A stretch of DNA of 64,000 bases. It comes from Rhodanobacter sp. C01 (GTDB lineage: Bacteria; Pseudomonadota; Gammaproteobacteria; Xanthomonadales; Rhodanobacteraceae). Below are positions 1 through 7,340 of this stretch, piece after piece. The notes under the pieces are model-generated. The model was not told the DNA's origin and made no database searches. It was given only the letters and a program-made list of their open reading frames with translations. The number at the start of each line of letters is the position of its first letter. Position 1 is the stretch's first letter. The translations under genes and the position numbers were made by a program. The stretch is from positions 517,044 through 581,043 of the forward strand of contig NZ_MUNR01000012.1 in assembly GCF_002001045.1 (NCBI RefSeq), read 5' to 3'.

Positions 1-472
1 GCTGGATTTTCATCACCTCGCTGACCAGGTCGCCGGCACCACGCCCGGTGTAGTTGTAGCTGTGGTCGACATCGAGCACGGCCTGCACGTAGTAATCGCC
101 CGGCGGCAGCTGCGAATAACCTGCCGGAAACGCCAGACGGTCGGCATCGAGATCGATGCTCTGCCCTGGCGTCCAATGGCTTACCTCCCGCGCGGCCACG
201 CTGGTTTCGGTGGCACGGAACGGGTTGGCATCCACCTCGTCGACCACGCTGCTCTTGCCGCCGGATTCAGCCTTCGCTTCAGCCTCTGCGGTCTTCGCAT
301 CGATCGCGAACAAGAGCAAGCGGCCCGAGGTCGGCTGTGCCGAAGCCGCACCGAGCTGCACATGAAAGAAGCGATGGGTGGGAACGGCGGGGGTGTCCTG
401 CCGCGCGAAGGCAACGCCGGACAGCAGACCAAGACACAGCAGGCCTGCAACAGCGTGACGGTGGTAGTTCAT
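1..472 (-). CDS. Partial exported protein, N-terminus (possible esterase family)
   Basis: The 5' part of a minus-strand gene that runs off the left edge of the window; about 157 codons are visible and open. It begins MNYHRHAVAGLLCLGLLSG, a typical signal peptide ending near AFA, so the product is exported. The mature part has alternating hydrophobic beta-type stretches (GRLLLFAID, LPPGDYYVQAVLD) and the phrase DHSYNYTGRGAGDLVS. I recall similar N-terminal regions in large secreted esterase-like proteins of Xanthomonadales, but no catalytic motif is visible here, so that function is a guess. It lies 79 bp downstream of the NTF2-like gene on the same strand. Confidence 0.6.
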   Translation of the reverse strand, partial: MNYHRHAVAGLLCLGLLSGVAFARQDTPAVPTHRFFHVQLGAASAQPTSGRLLLFAIDAKTAEAEAKAESGGKSSVVDEVDANPFRATETSVAAREVSHWTPGQSIDLDADRLAFPAGYSQLPPGDYYVQAVLDVDHSYNYTGRGAGDLVSEVMKIQ

Positions 473-551
473 CAAGAATTCCCCTGGTAACCGAATATTC
501 GAAATGACCGCGTCGCGGCCGATGCCACACGCACGCCATGGCACAAACAGC

Positions 552-1289
552 TCAACTTGTCCGCTTCAACACCAGCGCATCGTGGCCGTCGCGCCGGCTG
601 ATGATCCCGACCACCCTGCCGTTGGCGTCGCGCTGCACGATCTTGCGCAACCGCGGCTGCCCCGGCGTGAACAACACATCCCGCGCCTCCGCCTTCATGA
701 TGCGCGGCTTGCCGCCATTCAACGCGTCGGCGAGTTCGTTGCCCTGTCGACTGATCACCAGGGTGACATCCGGGCCGGCCTTGTACGTACCTACGTATTC
801 GTCCAGCACCGCCACCGGCAGCGCGATGGCGGGCGGGTCCTGCGGCACTGCGATGGTCTGGCTCGAGATCATGCGCCAGCCGGCGGCCTCTTTCAGCCAC
901 ACCTCGGTCGAGCGGTAGTTCGCATGCGATACCTGCCCGGCCATGGTCACCGTGGACTGGTCGGTGAAGCGGGTTACCGCCACCGTGCCGTAGACCTCGA
1001 CATTGAAGTCGGTTTGCACCAGATGATTGGACATGCCTTTCGGGGGCGGTCCAGCGCTGGTCAGAATGTCGTGCTTCGATGACACGCTGCCATCCTCGTT
1101 CATGAAGGTCACCCGATCATCGAGATATCGATCGAACACGGCAGCATTGCCGATCGCCGACGCATCGGAGAATTCCTGCGATTGCCGCTTGATCAATGCG
1201 GCAACATCCTCCGCGGCAAAGGCAGGCAAGCATCCTGCGAGCAGGGCCAGCACGGTGATTTTCGAGACCACACAACGCCACCTCGACAT
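552..1289 (-). CDS. Exported NTF2-like protein (DUF4440 type) with C-terminal beta domain
   Basis: 245 aa. The start at 1289 is chosen because AAGGGG lies just upstream and a signal peptide (MSRWRCVVSKITVLALLAG, cleavage near AFA) follows; the open frame extends further upstream but without such features. Residues about 25-145 look like a SnoaL/DUF4440 domain: an N-terminal helix (AALIKRQSQEFSDA), then YLDDRVTFMNEDG and the paired strands VTRFTDQSTV and YRSTEVWLKEAAGWRM. The last 90 residues (LDEYVGTYKAGPDVTL) resemble the beta domain that follows many secreted hydrolases. Ligand and activity are unknown. The gene is 95 bp downstream of the serine hydrolase on the same strand, possibly cotranscribed. 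Confidence 0.75.
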   Translation of the reverse strand: MSRWRCVVSKITVLALLAGCLPAFAAEDVAALIKRQSQEFSDASAIGNAAVFDRYLDDRVTFMNEDGSVSSKHDILTSAGPPPKGMSNHLVQTDFNVEVYGTVAVTRFTDQSTVTMAGQVSHANYRSTEVWLKEAAGWRMISSQTIAVPQDPPAIALPVAVLDEYVGTYKAGPDVTLVISRQGNELADALNGGKPRIMKAEARDVLFTPGQPRLRKIVQRDANGRVVGIISRRDGHDALVLKRTS

Positions 1290-1384
1290 GATCAATCCCC
1301 TTGGCATAATTGATGAAATCGCGATATCGGACAGCACGCAGCGGCAAGTCGCCACTGCGCTGGCAACGACAGCTCCACCATCGC

Positions 1385-3076
1385 TCACTCTTTTTCGGCA
1401 GCCGACTTGACCGGCGTCAGCCGCAAGTCCTGGAAGTCGAAACTGAAATCGGTTAACGGCGAGATCGGCTGCATGCGAATCTCGCGAACATGACCGTCCA
1501 CATCCATGCTGAAGTTGACGAATGCATCGGCGTTGAGCGCACGATCGTCCCAATGCACGGTGAAAGTGTCGTGCTGCCACGGCGTCATCGTGCCGATCAG
1601 CTGCGCGGTCTTCGAGAAGCGCAGGCGCAACTTGCCGTTCTCGTGGCTGATGATGACGTCGCCGTACCACGGATCGCGATAAATACCAGCGTATTGCGCC
1701 AACGGCAGCGACGGTTTGCTGTTCTTGTCGCGAGCGGCCTCATGCTTGGCCAGACTGTCGTCGGCCTTGGCTTCGCTTTGCTTCACCGCCTTGCCGTACA
1801 CCGCCACCCAATCCGTCAATGGAGCCGCCGTCTTCTGGTCCGGATTCAGATAGGCGTCGAGCACGCGATAAGTCACCGCATTGAACGCGGCTCCGGACTC
1901 CTGGTTGGTCAGCACCACCACGCCCAGATGCAGTTCCGGCACCAGCGTCACGCGCGAGACCATGCCCGGCCAGCCGCCGGTGTGCCAGACCAGCCGCTGG
2001 CCGCGGTAGTCGGACAGGAACCAGCTTTCGCCGTAACCGTAGAAGTGTGGCACCAGCGGCACCAGCTCCGGGATCGGTGGCTTGCCGATGGTGATCGGGG
2101 TCAGCATCGACCACATCTGCTGCTGGCTATCCTCGGAGAACAGCCGTACCGGCTTGCCATCCGCACCCTTGGTCGGCAACACGCCACCGGCCAACTGCAC
2201 GTTCATCCATTTGGCCAGGTCATGCACGCTGGCATAGATACCACCAGCGCCGGGATCGTTGAGCCAGGCCATCGGCGGCACCGGTTCGAGATCCTTGAAG
2301 TTGGCCTTGGCATGACCGATCGCCACGTCCATGCCGGGTTTGAGGTAGGTCTTGTCGATCAGCGATTCATCCATGCCGACCGGCTTGAAGATGTGCTCGC
2401 GCACGTAGTCTGCATAGCTCTGGCCGGAGGCCTGTTCGATCACCAGCGTGGCCACCGCGAACAGGATGTTGTCGTAGGCGTAGCCGCTGCGGAAACCGTT
2501 CTTGATCGGCACATTGCGCAGCCGTTCGACCACTTCCTTCGTCGTATAGGACGTCGGCGGCCAGTACAGCAGATCGCCTGCACCGAGCGAGAGACCGCTG
2601 CGATGCGCCAGCAGGTCGCGGATGCGCATTTCGTGCGTGACGTACGGATCGGACATGCGGAACCACGGCAGGTGATCGATCACCCGGTCGTCCATCTTCA
2701 GCTTGTCCTGCTCGGCCAGCTGCTGCAGCGACGCAGCGGTGAACGCCTTGGTATTGGAGGCGATCGCGAACAGCGTGTGCGCATCGACCGGCTCCGACTT
2801 GCCGATCTCGCGCAGGCCGAAGCCCTGCTCCATCACCACCTTGCCGTCCTTGACGATCGCCACCGCGATGCCCGGCACGTCGAAGGTCTTGCGCGCGCTG
2901 TCGACGTAGGCGCCGAAATCCTGCAGCTGCGCCGGCAACATCGGTTGCACGATGTCGTGCGTGCTGACCGGCAATGCAGCAGGTTTCGTCGCTGGCGCCT
3001 GCGCCCCCGCACTGCCGGCAAGCACGAGCAGTGCGCAACAACCCGCCAGGCGCAGGGAAAGGAATCGCTGGGACAT
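1385..3076 (-). CDS. Serine hydrolase, class C beta-lactamase family, with DUF3471-like C-terminal domain
   Basis: 563 aa with a signal peptide (MSQRFLSLRLAGCCALLVLA, cleavage near AGA), so periplasmic or secreted. The catalytic set of the AmpC/DD-peptidase fold is present: SxxK in AIASNTKAF, YxN in SGYAYDNILFAV, and HTGG in LVWHTGGWPGM in place of KTG. The last ~100 residues (LAQYAGIYRDPWYGDVII onward) form a DUF3471-type beta domain. Members of this family are usually esterases or D-amino-acid peptidases rather than true beta-lactamases, so substrate is open. It heads a minus-strand group with the NTF2-like gene and faces the DUF72 gene across a 179-bp divergent promoter region. Confidence 0.9.
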   Translation of the reverse strand: MSQRFLSLRLAGCCALLVLAGSAGAQAPATKPAALPVSTHDIVQPMLPAQLQDFGAYVDSARKTFDVPGIAVAIVKDGKVVMEQGFGLREIGKSEPVDAHTLFAIASNTKAFTAASLQQLAEQDKLKMDDRVIDHLPWFRMSDPYVTHEMRIRDLLAHRSGLSLGAGDLLYWPPTSYTTKEVVERLRNVPIKNGFRSGYAYDNILFAVATLVIEQASGQSYADYVREHIFKPVGMDESLIDKTYLKPGMDVAIGHAKANFKDLEPVPPMAWLNDPGAGGIYASVHDLAKWMNVQLAGGVLPTKGADGKPVRLFSEDSQQQMWSMLTPITIGKPPIPELVPLVPHFYGYGESWFLSDYRGQRLVWHTGGWPGMVSRVTLVPELHLGVVVLTNQESGAAFNAVTYRVLDAYLNPDQKTAAPLTDWVAVYGKAVKQSEAKADDSLAKHEAARDKNSKPSLPLAQYAGIYRDPWYGDVIISHENGKLRLRFSKTAQLIGTMTPWQHDTFTVHWDDRALNADAFVNFSMDVDGHVREIRMQPISPLTDFSFDFQDLRLTPVKSAAEKE

Positions 3077-3255
3077 CGAAGGCTCCGCTGATAGGGCAAC
3101 CGCGCCACTATCGCGACAAATTGCGCGGGATACCAGCGCTGGAAGTCACACACGATCGTACGATCATGCAACCTGTCGGCCACGCCACTCCTTCCATCCG
3201 TCACTGGCCTGCAGCCGGCTAAGATGTGGTCTCCACGTCACGCACGACCCATCCG

Positions 3256-4095
3256 ATGTCCGCCGACCTGTTTGCCAGCCCGCCGTCTACTGACTGCCAG
3301 CACATCCGCGTCGGCATCGGTGGCTGGAACTACGCGCCGTGGCGCAACAACTTCTACCCGGCCGGACTGGTGCAACGGCGCGAGCTGGAATACGCCAGCC
3401 GCCAGCTGCGCACGATCGAGATCAATGGCACCTATTACGGCGCGCAGAAGGCAGCGACCTACGCGAAGTGGGCCGCGGAGACTCCGAGTGGCTTTGTGTT
3501 CTCGCTGAAGGCGCCGCGCTATGTCACTGAAGGCAAGCGACTGGCCGAGACCGGCAAGGGCATCGGCAGCTTCGTGCATGGTGGTCTGGCTGAGATGGGC
3601 GACCGGCTGGGACCGATCCTGTGGCAGCTACCACCATCACGCCCATTCGATGCCGACGATCTGGCGGCGTTCCTGGGCGCGCTGCCACGCGAGTTGAACG
3701 GCCAGCCACTGCGGCATGTGCTTGAGGTGCGCCACCCCAGCTTCATGAACGAGCGCTACGTGGCACTGGCGCGCAACCATGCGGTGCCGACCGTCTTCAC
3801 CGACTCACCTGACTATCCCTCGCTGGCCGACCTCACCGGCGATTTCACCTATGCAAGATTGATGTGCAGCGCCGACGGGATCTCCACCGGCTACGCATCG
3901 GAGGCGTTGGATCATTGGGCCGAACACGCGCGCACCTGGGCCGCAGGCAGCGATATCGGCGAGCTGTCGCATGCAGCCACACTGCAACCGGCAAGCCGAC
4001 CGCGCGACGTGTTCGTGTTCTTCATCAGCAGCGCCAAGCATCGCAACCCGGCTGCAGCGATGGCACTGCAGTCGCGCATCGACGGCAATCACTGA
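3256..4095 (+). CDS. DUF72 domain-containing protein
   Basis: 279 aa. The family signature is clear: RVGIGGWNYAPWRNNFYP at the N-terminus, EINGTYYG, FVFSLKAPRYVT, and LPPSRPFDADDLAAFL, all typical of the YecE/DUF72 TIM-barrel-like fold. Biochemical function is not established for the family. The ATG at 3256 fits the usual family length; an in-frame GTG at 3226 would add ten residues unlike the family. The C-terminal segment reads VFVFFISSAKHRNPAAAMAL, the usual family ending with a conserved FF...K pattern. It is divergent from the serine hydrolase. Confidence 0.9.
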   Translation: MSADLFASPPSTDCQHIRVGIGGWNYAPWRNNFYPAGLVQRRELEYASRQLRTIEINGTYYGAQKAATYAKWAAETPSGFVFSLKAPRYVTEGKRLAETGKGIGSFVHGGLAEMGDRLGPILWQLPPSRPFDADDLAAFLGALPRELNGQPLRHVLEVRHPSFMNERYVALARNHAVPTVFTDSPDYPSLADLTGDFTYARLMCSADGISTGYASEALDHWAEHARTWAAGSDIGELSHAATLQPASRPRDVFVFFISSAKHRNPAAAMALQSRIDGNH

Positions 4096-4193
4096 ATTCA
4101 ACAAACCGCTCGCTGCATGTTGTCACTTCCGGGCTTATCAGTAGGCATGGCCTGCACTAAGCTCTTCCCTGCATCCTCACGCCAGCCACTCGC

Positions 4194-4607
4194 ATGCGCC
4201 GACTTCCCCATCTGATCCTGCTTGCCGTGCTGGTGCTCGTCATGATGTGGTGGCACCGGCATGTGCCATCGCAGATCGGGCCGACCAATTCTGTCGCGAC
4301 CTCGCCGGCTGACAACGGTACAGCGTCCACGCTGCCGGCATACCTGCCGCCGGAAGCACGCGACACGCTGGCTCTGATCGCCCATGGCGGACCTTTCCCG
4401 CACAGCCAGGACGGTGTGGTATTCGGCAACTACGAACACCTGTTGCCGGAGCAGCCGCGTGGCTATTACCACGAATACACAGTGGAAACGCCCGGCGCGG
4501 GCAATCGCGGCGCACGGCGCATCATCACCGGTGGCACGCCACCCGACATCTACTACTACACCGACGACCACTACCGCAGCTTCCGCAGTTTCAAGGTCAG
4601 CCCGTGA
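4194..4607 (+). CDS. Secreted or membrane-anchored guanyl-specific ribonuclease (RNase Sa/barnase family)
   Basis: 137 aa with one N-terminal hydrophobic segment (LILLAVLVLVMMWW) acting as signal peptide or anchor. The mature part matches Streptomyces RNase Sa closely: LPPEARDTLALIA, GPFPHSQDGVVFGN, YYHEYTVETP, RRIITGG and YYTDDHYRSF. The catalytic glutamate (E94), arginines (R105, R109) and histidine (H126) are all present. These enzymes cleave single-stranded RNA after guanosine. The next gene, which overlaps by four bases (GTGA), encodes a barstar-type inhibitor, so the pair is an extracellular RNase with its cytoplasmic protector. Whether it is a bacteriocin or a nutritional RNase cannot be told. 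Confidence 0.93.
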   Translation: MRRLPHLILLAVLVLVMMWWHRHVPSQIGPTNSVATSPADNGTASTLPAYLPPEARDTLALIAHGGPFPHSQDGVVFGNYEHLLPEQPRGYYHEYTVETPGAGNRGARRIITGGTPPDIYYYTDDHYRSFRSFKVSP

Positions 4608-5047
4608 GCGCACACGGCCTCGATCCGGACCTGACCCGGCCGACCCAGAGCGGCGTGTATTTCGTTGGTGACGGCGATCTCGATCGTCTGGCCAGGACCG
4701 CGCTTCGCGACGAGCTGCATGTCAGTCGCACGGATCTGGCTGGCTGCCGCGACAAGGACGCGCTGCTGCGCCGCCTCGCCGTATCACTGCAATTGCCAGC
4801 CACCTTCGGCCAAAACTGGGACGCACTGGCCGACTGCCTGCGCGATCCGCACCGGGTACCGGCGTGGGGCCACGTGCTGCTGTTCGATCATGTCGACGAA
4901 CTGCGCCGGGCCGCCGAGGCCGACTACGACACCCTGCTGGGCATCCTCGACGATGCTGCGACATTCGGCAGCGAGCACGAGACACCGTGGTTCGCGTTTC
5001 TCGCGCTCCCCGACGACGCGCTCGACAGCAGCCACGCCGCCTCCTGA
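4604..5047 (+). CDS. Barstar family ribonuclease inhibitor
   Basis: 147 aa, GTG start within the stop of the RNase gene (GTGA overlap). The barstar hallmark runs through the middle: KDALLRRLAVSLQLPATFG, then GQNWDALADCLRDP, which is the RNase-binding helix-loop region, and LLFDHVDEL. Barstar binds the active site of barnase-type RNases through acidic residues and keeps them inactive inside the producer. Translational coupling with the RNase gene supports a toxin-immunity relation. A leading ~30 residues (about SAHGLDPDLTRPTQSGVYFV) precede the barstar core. Confidence 0.92.
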   Translation: MSAHGLDPDLTRPTQSGVYFVGDGDLDRLARTALRDELHVSRTDLAGCRDKDALLRRLAVSLQLPATFGQNWDALADCLRDPHRVPAWGHVLLFDHVDELRRAAEADYDTLLGILDDAATFGSEHETPWFAFLALPDDALDSSHAAS

Positions 5048-5078
5048 AACCAGGTCATCCCAGCTACCCCGGAACATC

Positions 5079-5306
5079 ATGCAAACCATCGAATTCGAAT
5101 TGGAAGGCGACTACGTCGAGCTCAACATGCTGCTTAAGCTGGTCGGCCTGTGCGACAGCGGCGGTGCCGGCAAGGCCATCGTCGCCACCGGTGCGGTCAA
5201 GGTCGATGGCGTCACCGAACTGCGCAAGACCTGCAAGATCCACGCAGGCCAGGTCACCACCATCGACGACGTGGAAATCCACGTACTGGCCGATCCCGAG
5301 GCCTGA
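5079..5306 (+). CDS. S4-domain RNA-binding protein (YbcJ-like)
   Basis: 75 aa. The whole protein is a single S4-like domain: IEFELEGDYVELNMLLKLVG, GAGKAIVATGAVKVDG and the terminal strand VEIHVLADPEA. The GxVxVDG core is typical of the YbcJ/S4 small-protein family, which binds structured RNA. The ATG at 5079 gives the normal family length; the open frame extends upstream through the barstar gene but is a shadow there. It lies 31 bp after the barstar gene and may share its transcript. Role in the cell is not known. Confidence 0.85.
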   Translation: MQTIEFELEGDYVELNMLLKLVGLCDSGGAGKAIVATGAVKVDGVTELRKTCKIHAGQVTTIDDVEIHVLADPEA

Positions 5307-5338
5307 AGGGAACTTCGAATAACCGTGCCCCCATGCTC

Positions 5339-5447
5339 GTCATCCCGGCGAAAGCCGAGATCCCGTGACTCCACGTCTTTGCAACCCAACGGCACTGGAT
5401 TGACCAGCTTCGCTGTTGTGGAGCTTTTCAGTTTTCGCTGGAATGAC
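5339..5447. repeat. REP/MITE-like element with imperfect terminal inverted repeats
   Basis: The left end GTCATCCCGGCGAAA (5339-5353) and the right end, read on the minus strand, GTCATTCCAGCGAAAA (from 5447 down) are inverted copies with two mismatches over 15 bp. The 109-bp element fills most of the gap between the S4 gene and the convergent N-acetyltransferase gene. I recall CGTCATCCCGGCGAAAGCC as a common dispersed intergenic motif in proteobacterial genomes. It could act as a transcription barrier between the converging genes; that is inference. Confidence 0.6.
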
Positions 5448-5475
5448 GGCTTATGAAAGGCTTTTTTGAGGCTTC

Positions 5476-6303
5476 CTAACCTGGCACGTTGTCCGGCAAG
5501 TTCAGCAGCCGCTGATCGAGCTGCGGGTGCGCCGGCAGCCTGATCAGGAATTCCCGCTCCAGCGCCTGGCGGATCTCGGCGACGCTGCCCAGCATGCGTC
5601 GCTCGGGTTCAAGCCCGATGCGCCGCACGGTGAATTCGCGGTTGCGCAAACTCAGCCGGCGATCCGATGTTGTGCGTGCCACATTCAGGTTGTAGACGAA
5701 GAACGAGTCCGGATGCGTCGACACATAGTGATTGGCCACGATGTAGTCGATCAGCGGCACCGGGCGCAGGTCGAAGCGATACAACGACAACCACTGCCCG
5801 CGCACCAGTGACTGCATGCGCCAGTCGCCATCCATCTGCACCAGCCGGCATGGCTCCAGCGGGGTCGCCTGCTCGGTATCCGCCTGCAACCGCAACGCAC
5901 CGGAAAGATTCTGTCCGCCAAAGCCGACGTCGACCAGCCAGCTCTCCCCGGCCAACTCGACGCGCAACAGCATGTGCGTCTGTGGCGTCACCGCATCCTC
6001 AGGCCGCGTCCACAGCACGCGCGCGATCAGCCCCGACACCTCGAAACCGATCGTCCGCAACACCGCAGCGAACAGCAGGTTCTGCTCGAAGCAGTAACCG
6101 CCGCGGCCGTCCTGCACCAGCTTGCGCTGCAGCGCGGCCAGCTCGAGATCGACCGGCAGGCCGAGCAGCGGATTGAGATTCTCGAACGGGATCGCGGCCA
6201 CATGGGCGATTGCCAGCGCATGCAGGGTCGGCAACTGCGGTGCGACTGGGCCTGCATGGCCGATGCGCCGGAGGTAGGCCTCCATGTCGATGGATCCACT
6301 CAT
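5476..6303 (-). CDS. nat: Arylamine N-acetyltransferase
   Basis: 275 aa from the ATG at 6303 (a GTG at 6318 in the same frame would add five residues). The catalytic triad of the NAT family is visible: C71 in RGGYCFEQN, H110 in TPQTHMLLRV, and D125 in LVDVGFGGQ. The N-terminal helical bundle contains IPFENLNPLLG, also a family signature. It transfers acetyl from acetyl-CoA to arylamines, hydrazines or related amines. Length is normal. It stands alone on the minus strand, facing the msrA gene upstream and the REP-like element downstream. Confidence 0.93.
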   Translation of the reverse strand: MSGSIDMEAYLRRIGHAGPVAPQLPTLHALAIAHVAAIPFENLNPLLGLPVDLELAALQRKLVQDGRGGYCFEQNLLFAAVLRTIGFEVSGLIARVLWTRPEDAVTPQTHMLLRVELAGESWLVDVGFGGQNLSGALRLQADTEQATPLEPCRLVQMDGDWRMQSLVRGQWLSLYRFDLRPVPLIDYIVANHYVSTHPDSFFVYNLNVARTTSDRRLSLRNREFTVRRIGLEPERRMLGSVAEIRQALEREFLIRLPAHPQLDQRLLNLPDNVPG

Positions 6304-6538
6304 TGGCTCAATATCCACGGGCTCGATATTCGGGAAATCGGGACCACGATAGTACCCGCCTGCTGATGGTCGTCACCCAGGTAACCAGAGCCACACTGGC
6401 AGCGAAGAGACAGTATCCGACGCATGCAACGGCATTCGCATTGGCCGTCGTTGCATCTGTTGCATCTGTTGCAGGCGCTTCCACGTAGCTTCATGGACCG
6501 AAGATCGGCCCGATCAACCACTGTCAACGAGGCACACC

Positions 6539-7249
6539 ATGATTCGTCGAACTGCCATTCACGTTATTCCGCTAGTCGCCGCCTTGATGGTAGCCGGGCT
6601 GAGCGCCTGCCAACCCGCTGCGGCCAGCGATGCGCAGGCTCTGCCCGCGCCCACCGTGGATGCGCCAAGGAGCGCCGCCGCGGGCGAGCAGACCGCGGTA
6701 CTGGCCGGCGGCTGCTTCTGGGGCATCGAGGCCGTGTTCGAGCACGTCAAGGGCGTGCACAAGGTGGTGGCCGGCTTCTCCGGCGGCGCCGCCGACACGG
6801 CGCACTATGACGAGGTCAGCGACGGCGATACCGGCCATGCGGAGTCGGTCCGGGTACAGTTCGACCCAGTCAAGGTCAGCTACGGCCAGTTGCTGCAGGT
6901 GTTCTTCTCGGTCGCGCTCGATCCCACCGAACTCAATCGGCAGGGTCCGGACAGCGGCACGCAATACCGCTCTGTGATCTTCTACGGCAACGACGAGCAG
7001 AAGAAGATCGCCACCGACTACATCGCCCAGCTGACGGCAGCCAAGTCCTTCCCGGCACCAATCGTGACCCAGGTCGTGCCGCTCAAGGCGTTCTACCCGG
7101 CCGAGGCGTACCACCAGCATTACTTCAGCGAGCATCCGGACAATCCGTACATCGTCATCAACGATGCACCCAAAGTCGCGAATCTGCAGAAACTGTTCCC
7201 GACGCTGTATCAGCCGGATCAGCAAGTGGTGGATGTTCAGCTGCACTGA
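6539..7249 (+). CDS. msrA: Peptide-methionine (S)-S-oxide reductase, lipoprotein form
   Basis: 236 aa. The N-terminus is a lipoprotein signal with lipobox LSAC (C24), so the enzyme is predicted to be membrane-anchored in the periplasm, unlike cytoplasmic MsrA. The catalytic motif GGCFWGIE (C59), the SGG turn (VAGFSGGAADTAHYDEV), GHAESVRVQFDP and the substrate-binding AYHQHYF near the C-terminus are all present. It reduces the S-epimer of methionine sulfoxide in oxidised proteins. No msrB domain or gene is adjacent. A GAGG-type RBS (cgaggcacacc) precedes the ATG. Confidence 0.95.
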   Translation: MIRRTAIHVIPLVAALMVAGLSACQPAAASDAQALPAPTVDAPRSAAAGEQTAVLAGGCFWGIEAVFEHVKGVHKVVAGFSGGAADTAHYDEVSDGDTGHAESVRVQFDPVKVSYGQLLQVFFSVALDPTELNRQGPDSGTQYRSVIFYGNDEQKKIATDYIAQLTAAKSFPAPIVTQVVPLKAFYPAEAYHQHYFSEHPDNPYIVINDAPKVANLQKLFPTLYQPDQQVVDVQLH

Positions 7250-7340
7250 TACCGGATCAGGTTTGACTTGCATGAGGCGGCACGAGCCCCATGTCTGGAC
7301 TTCCGCACCCTTAACGCGCCTGCCCTGATGTGCTCCCCAC

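Noticed and set aside
1490..3091. 533-codon open frame on the plus strand
   Set aside because: Antisense to the serine hydrolase. Arg/His/Gln-rich and without motifs; an effect of high GC on complementary frames.
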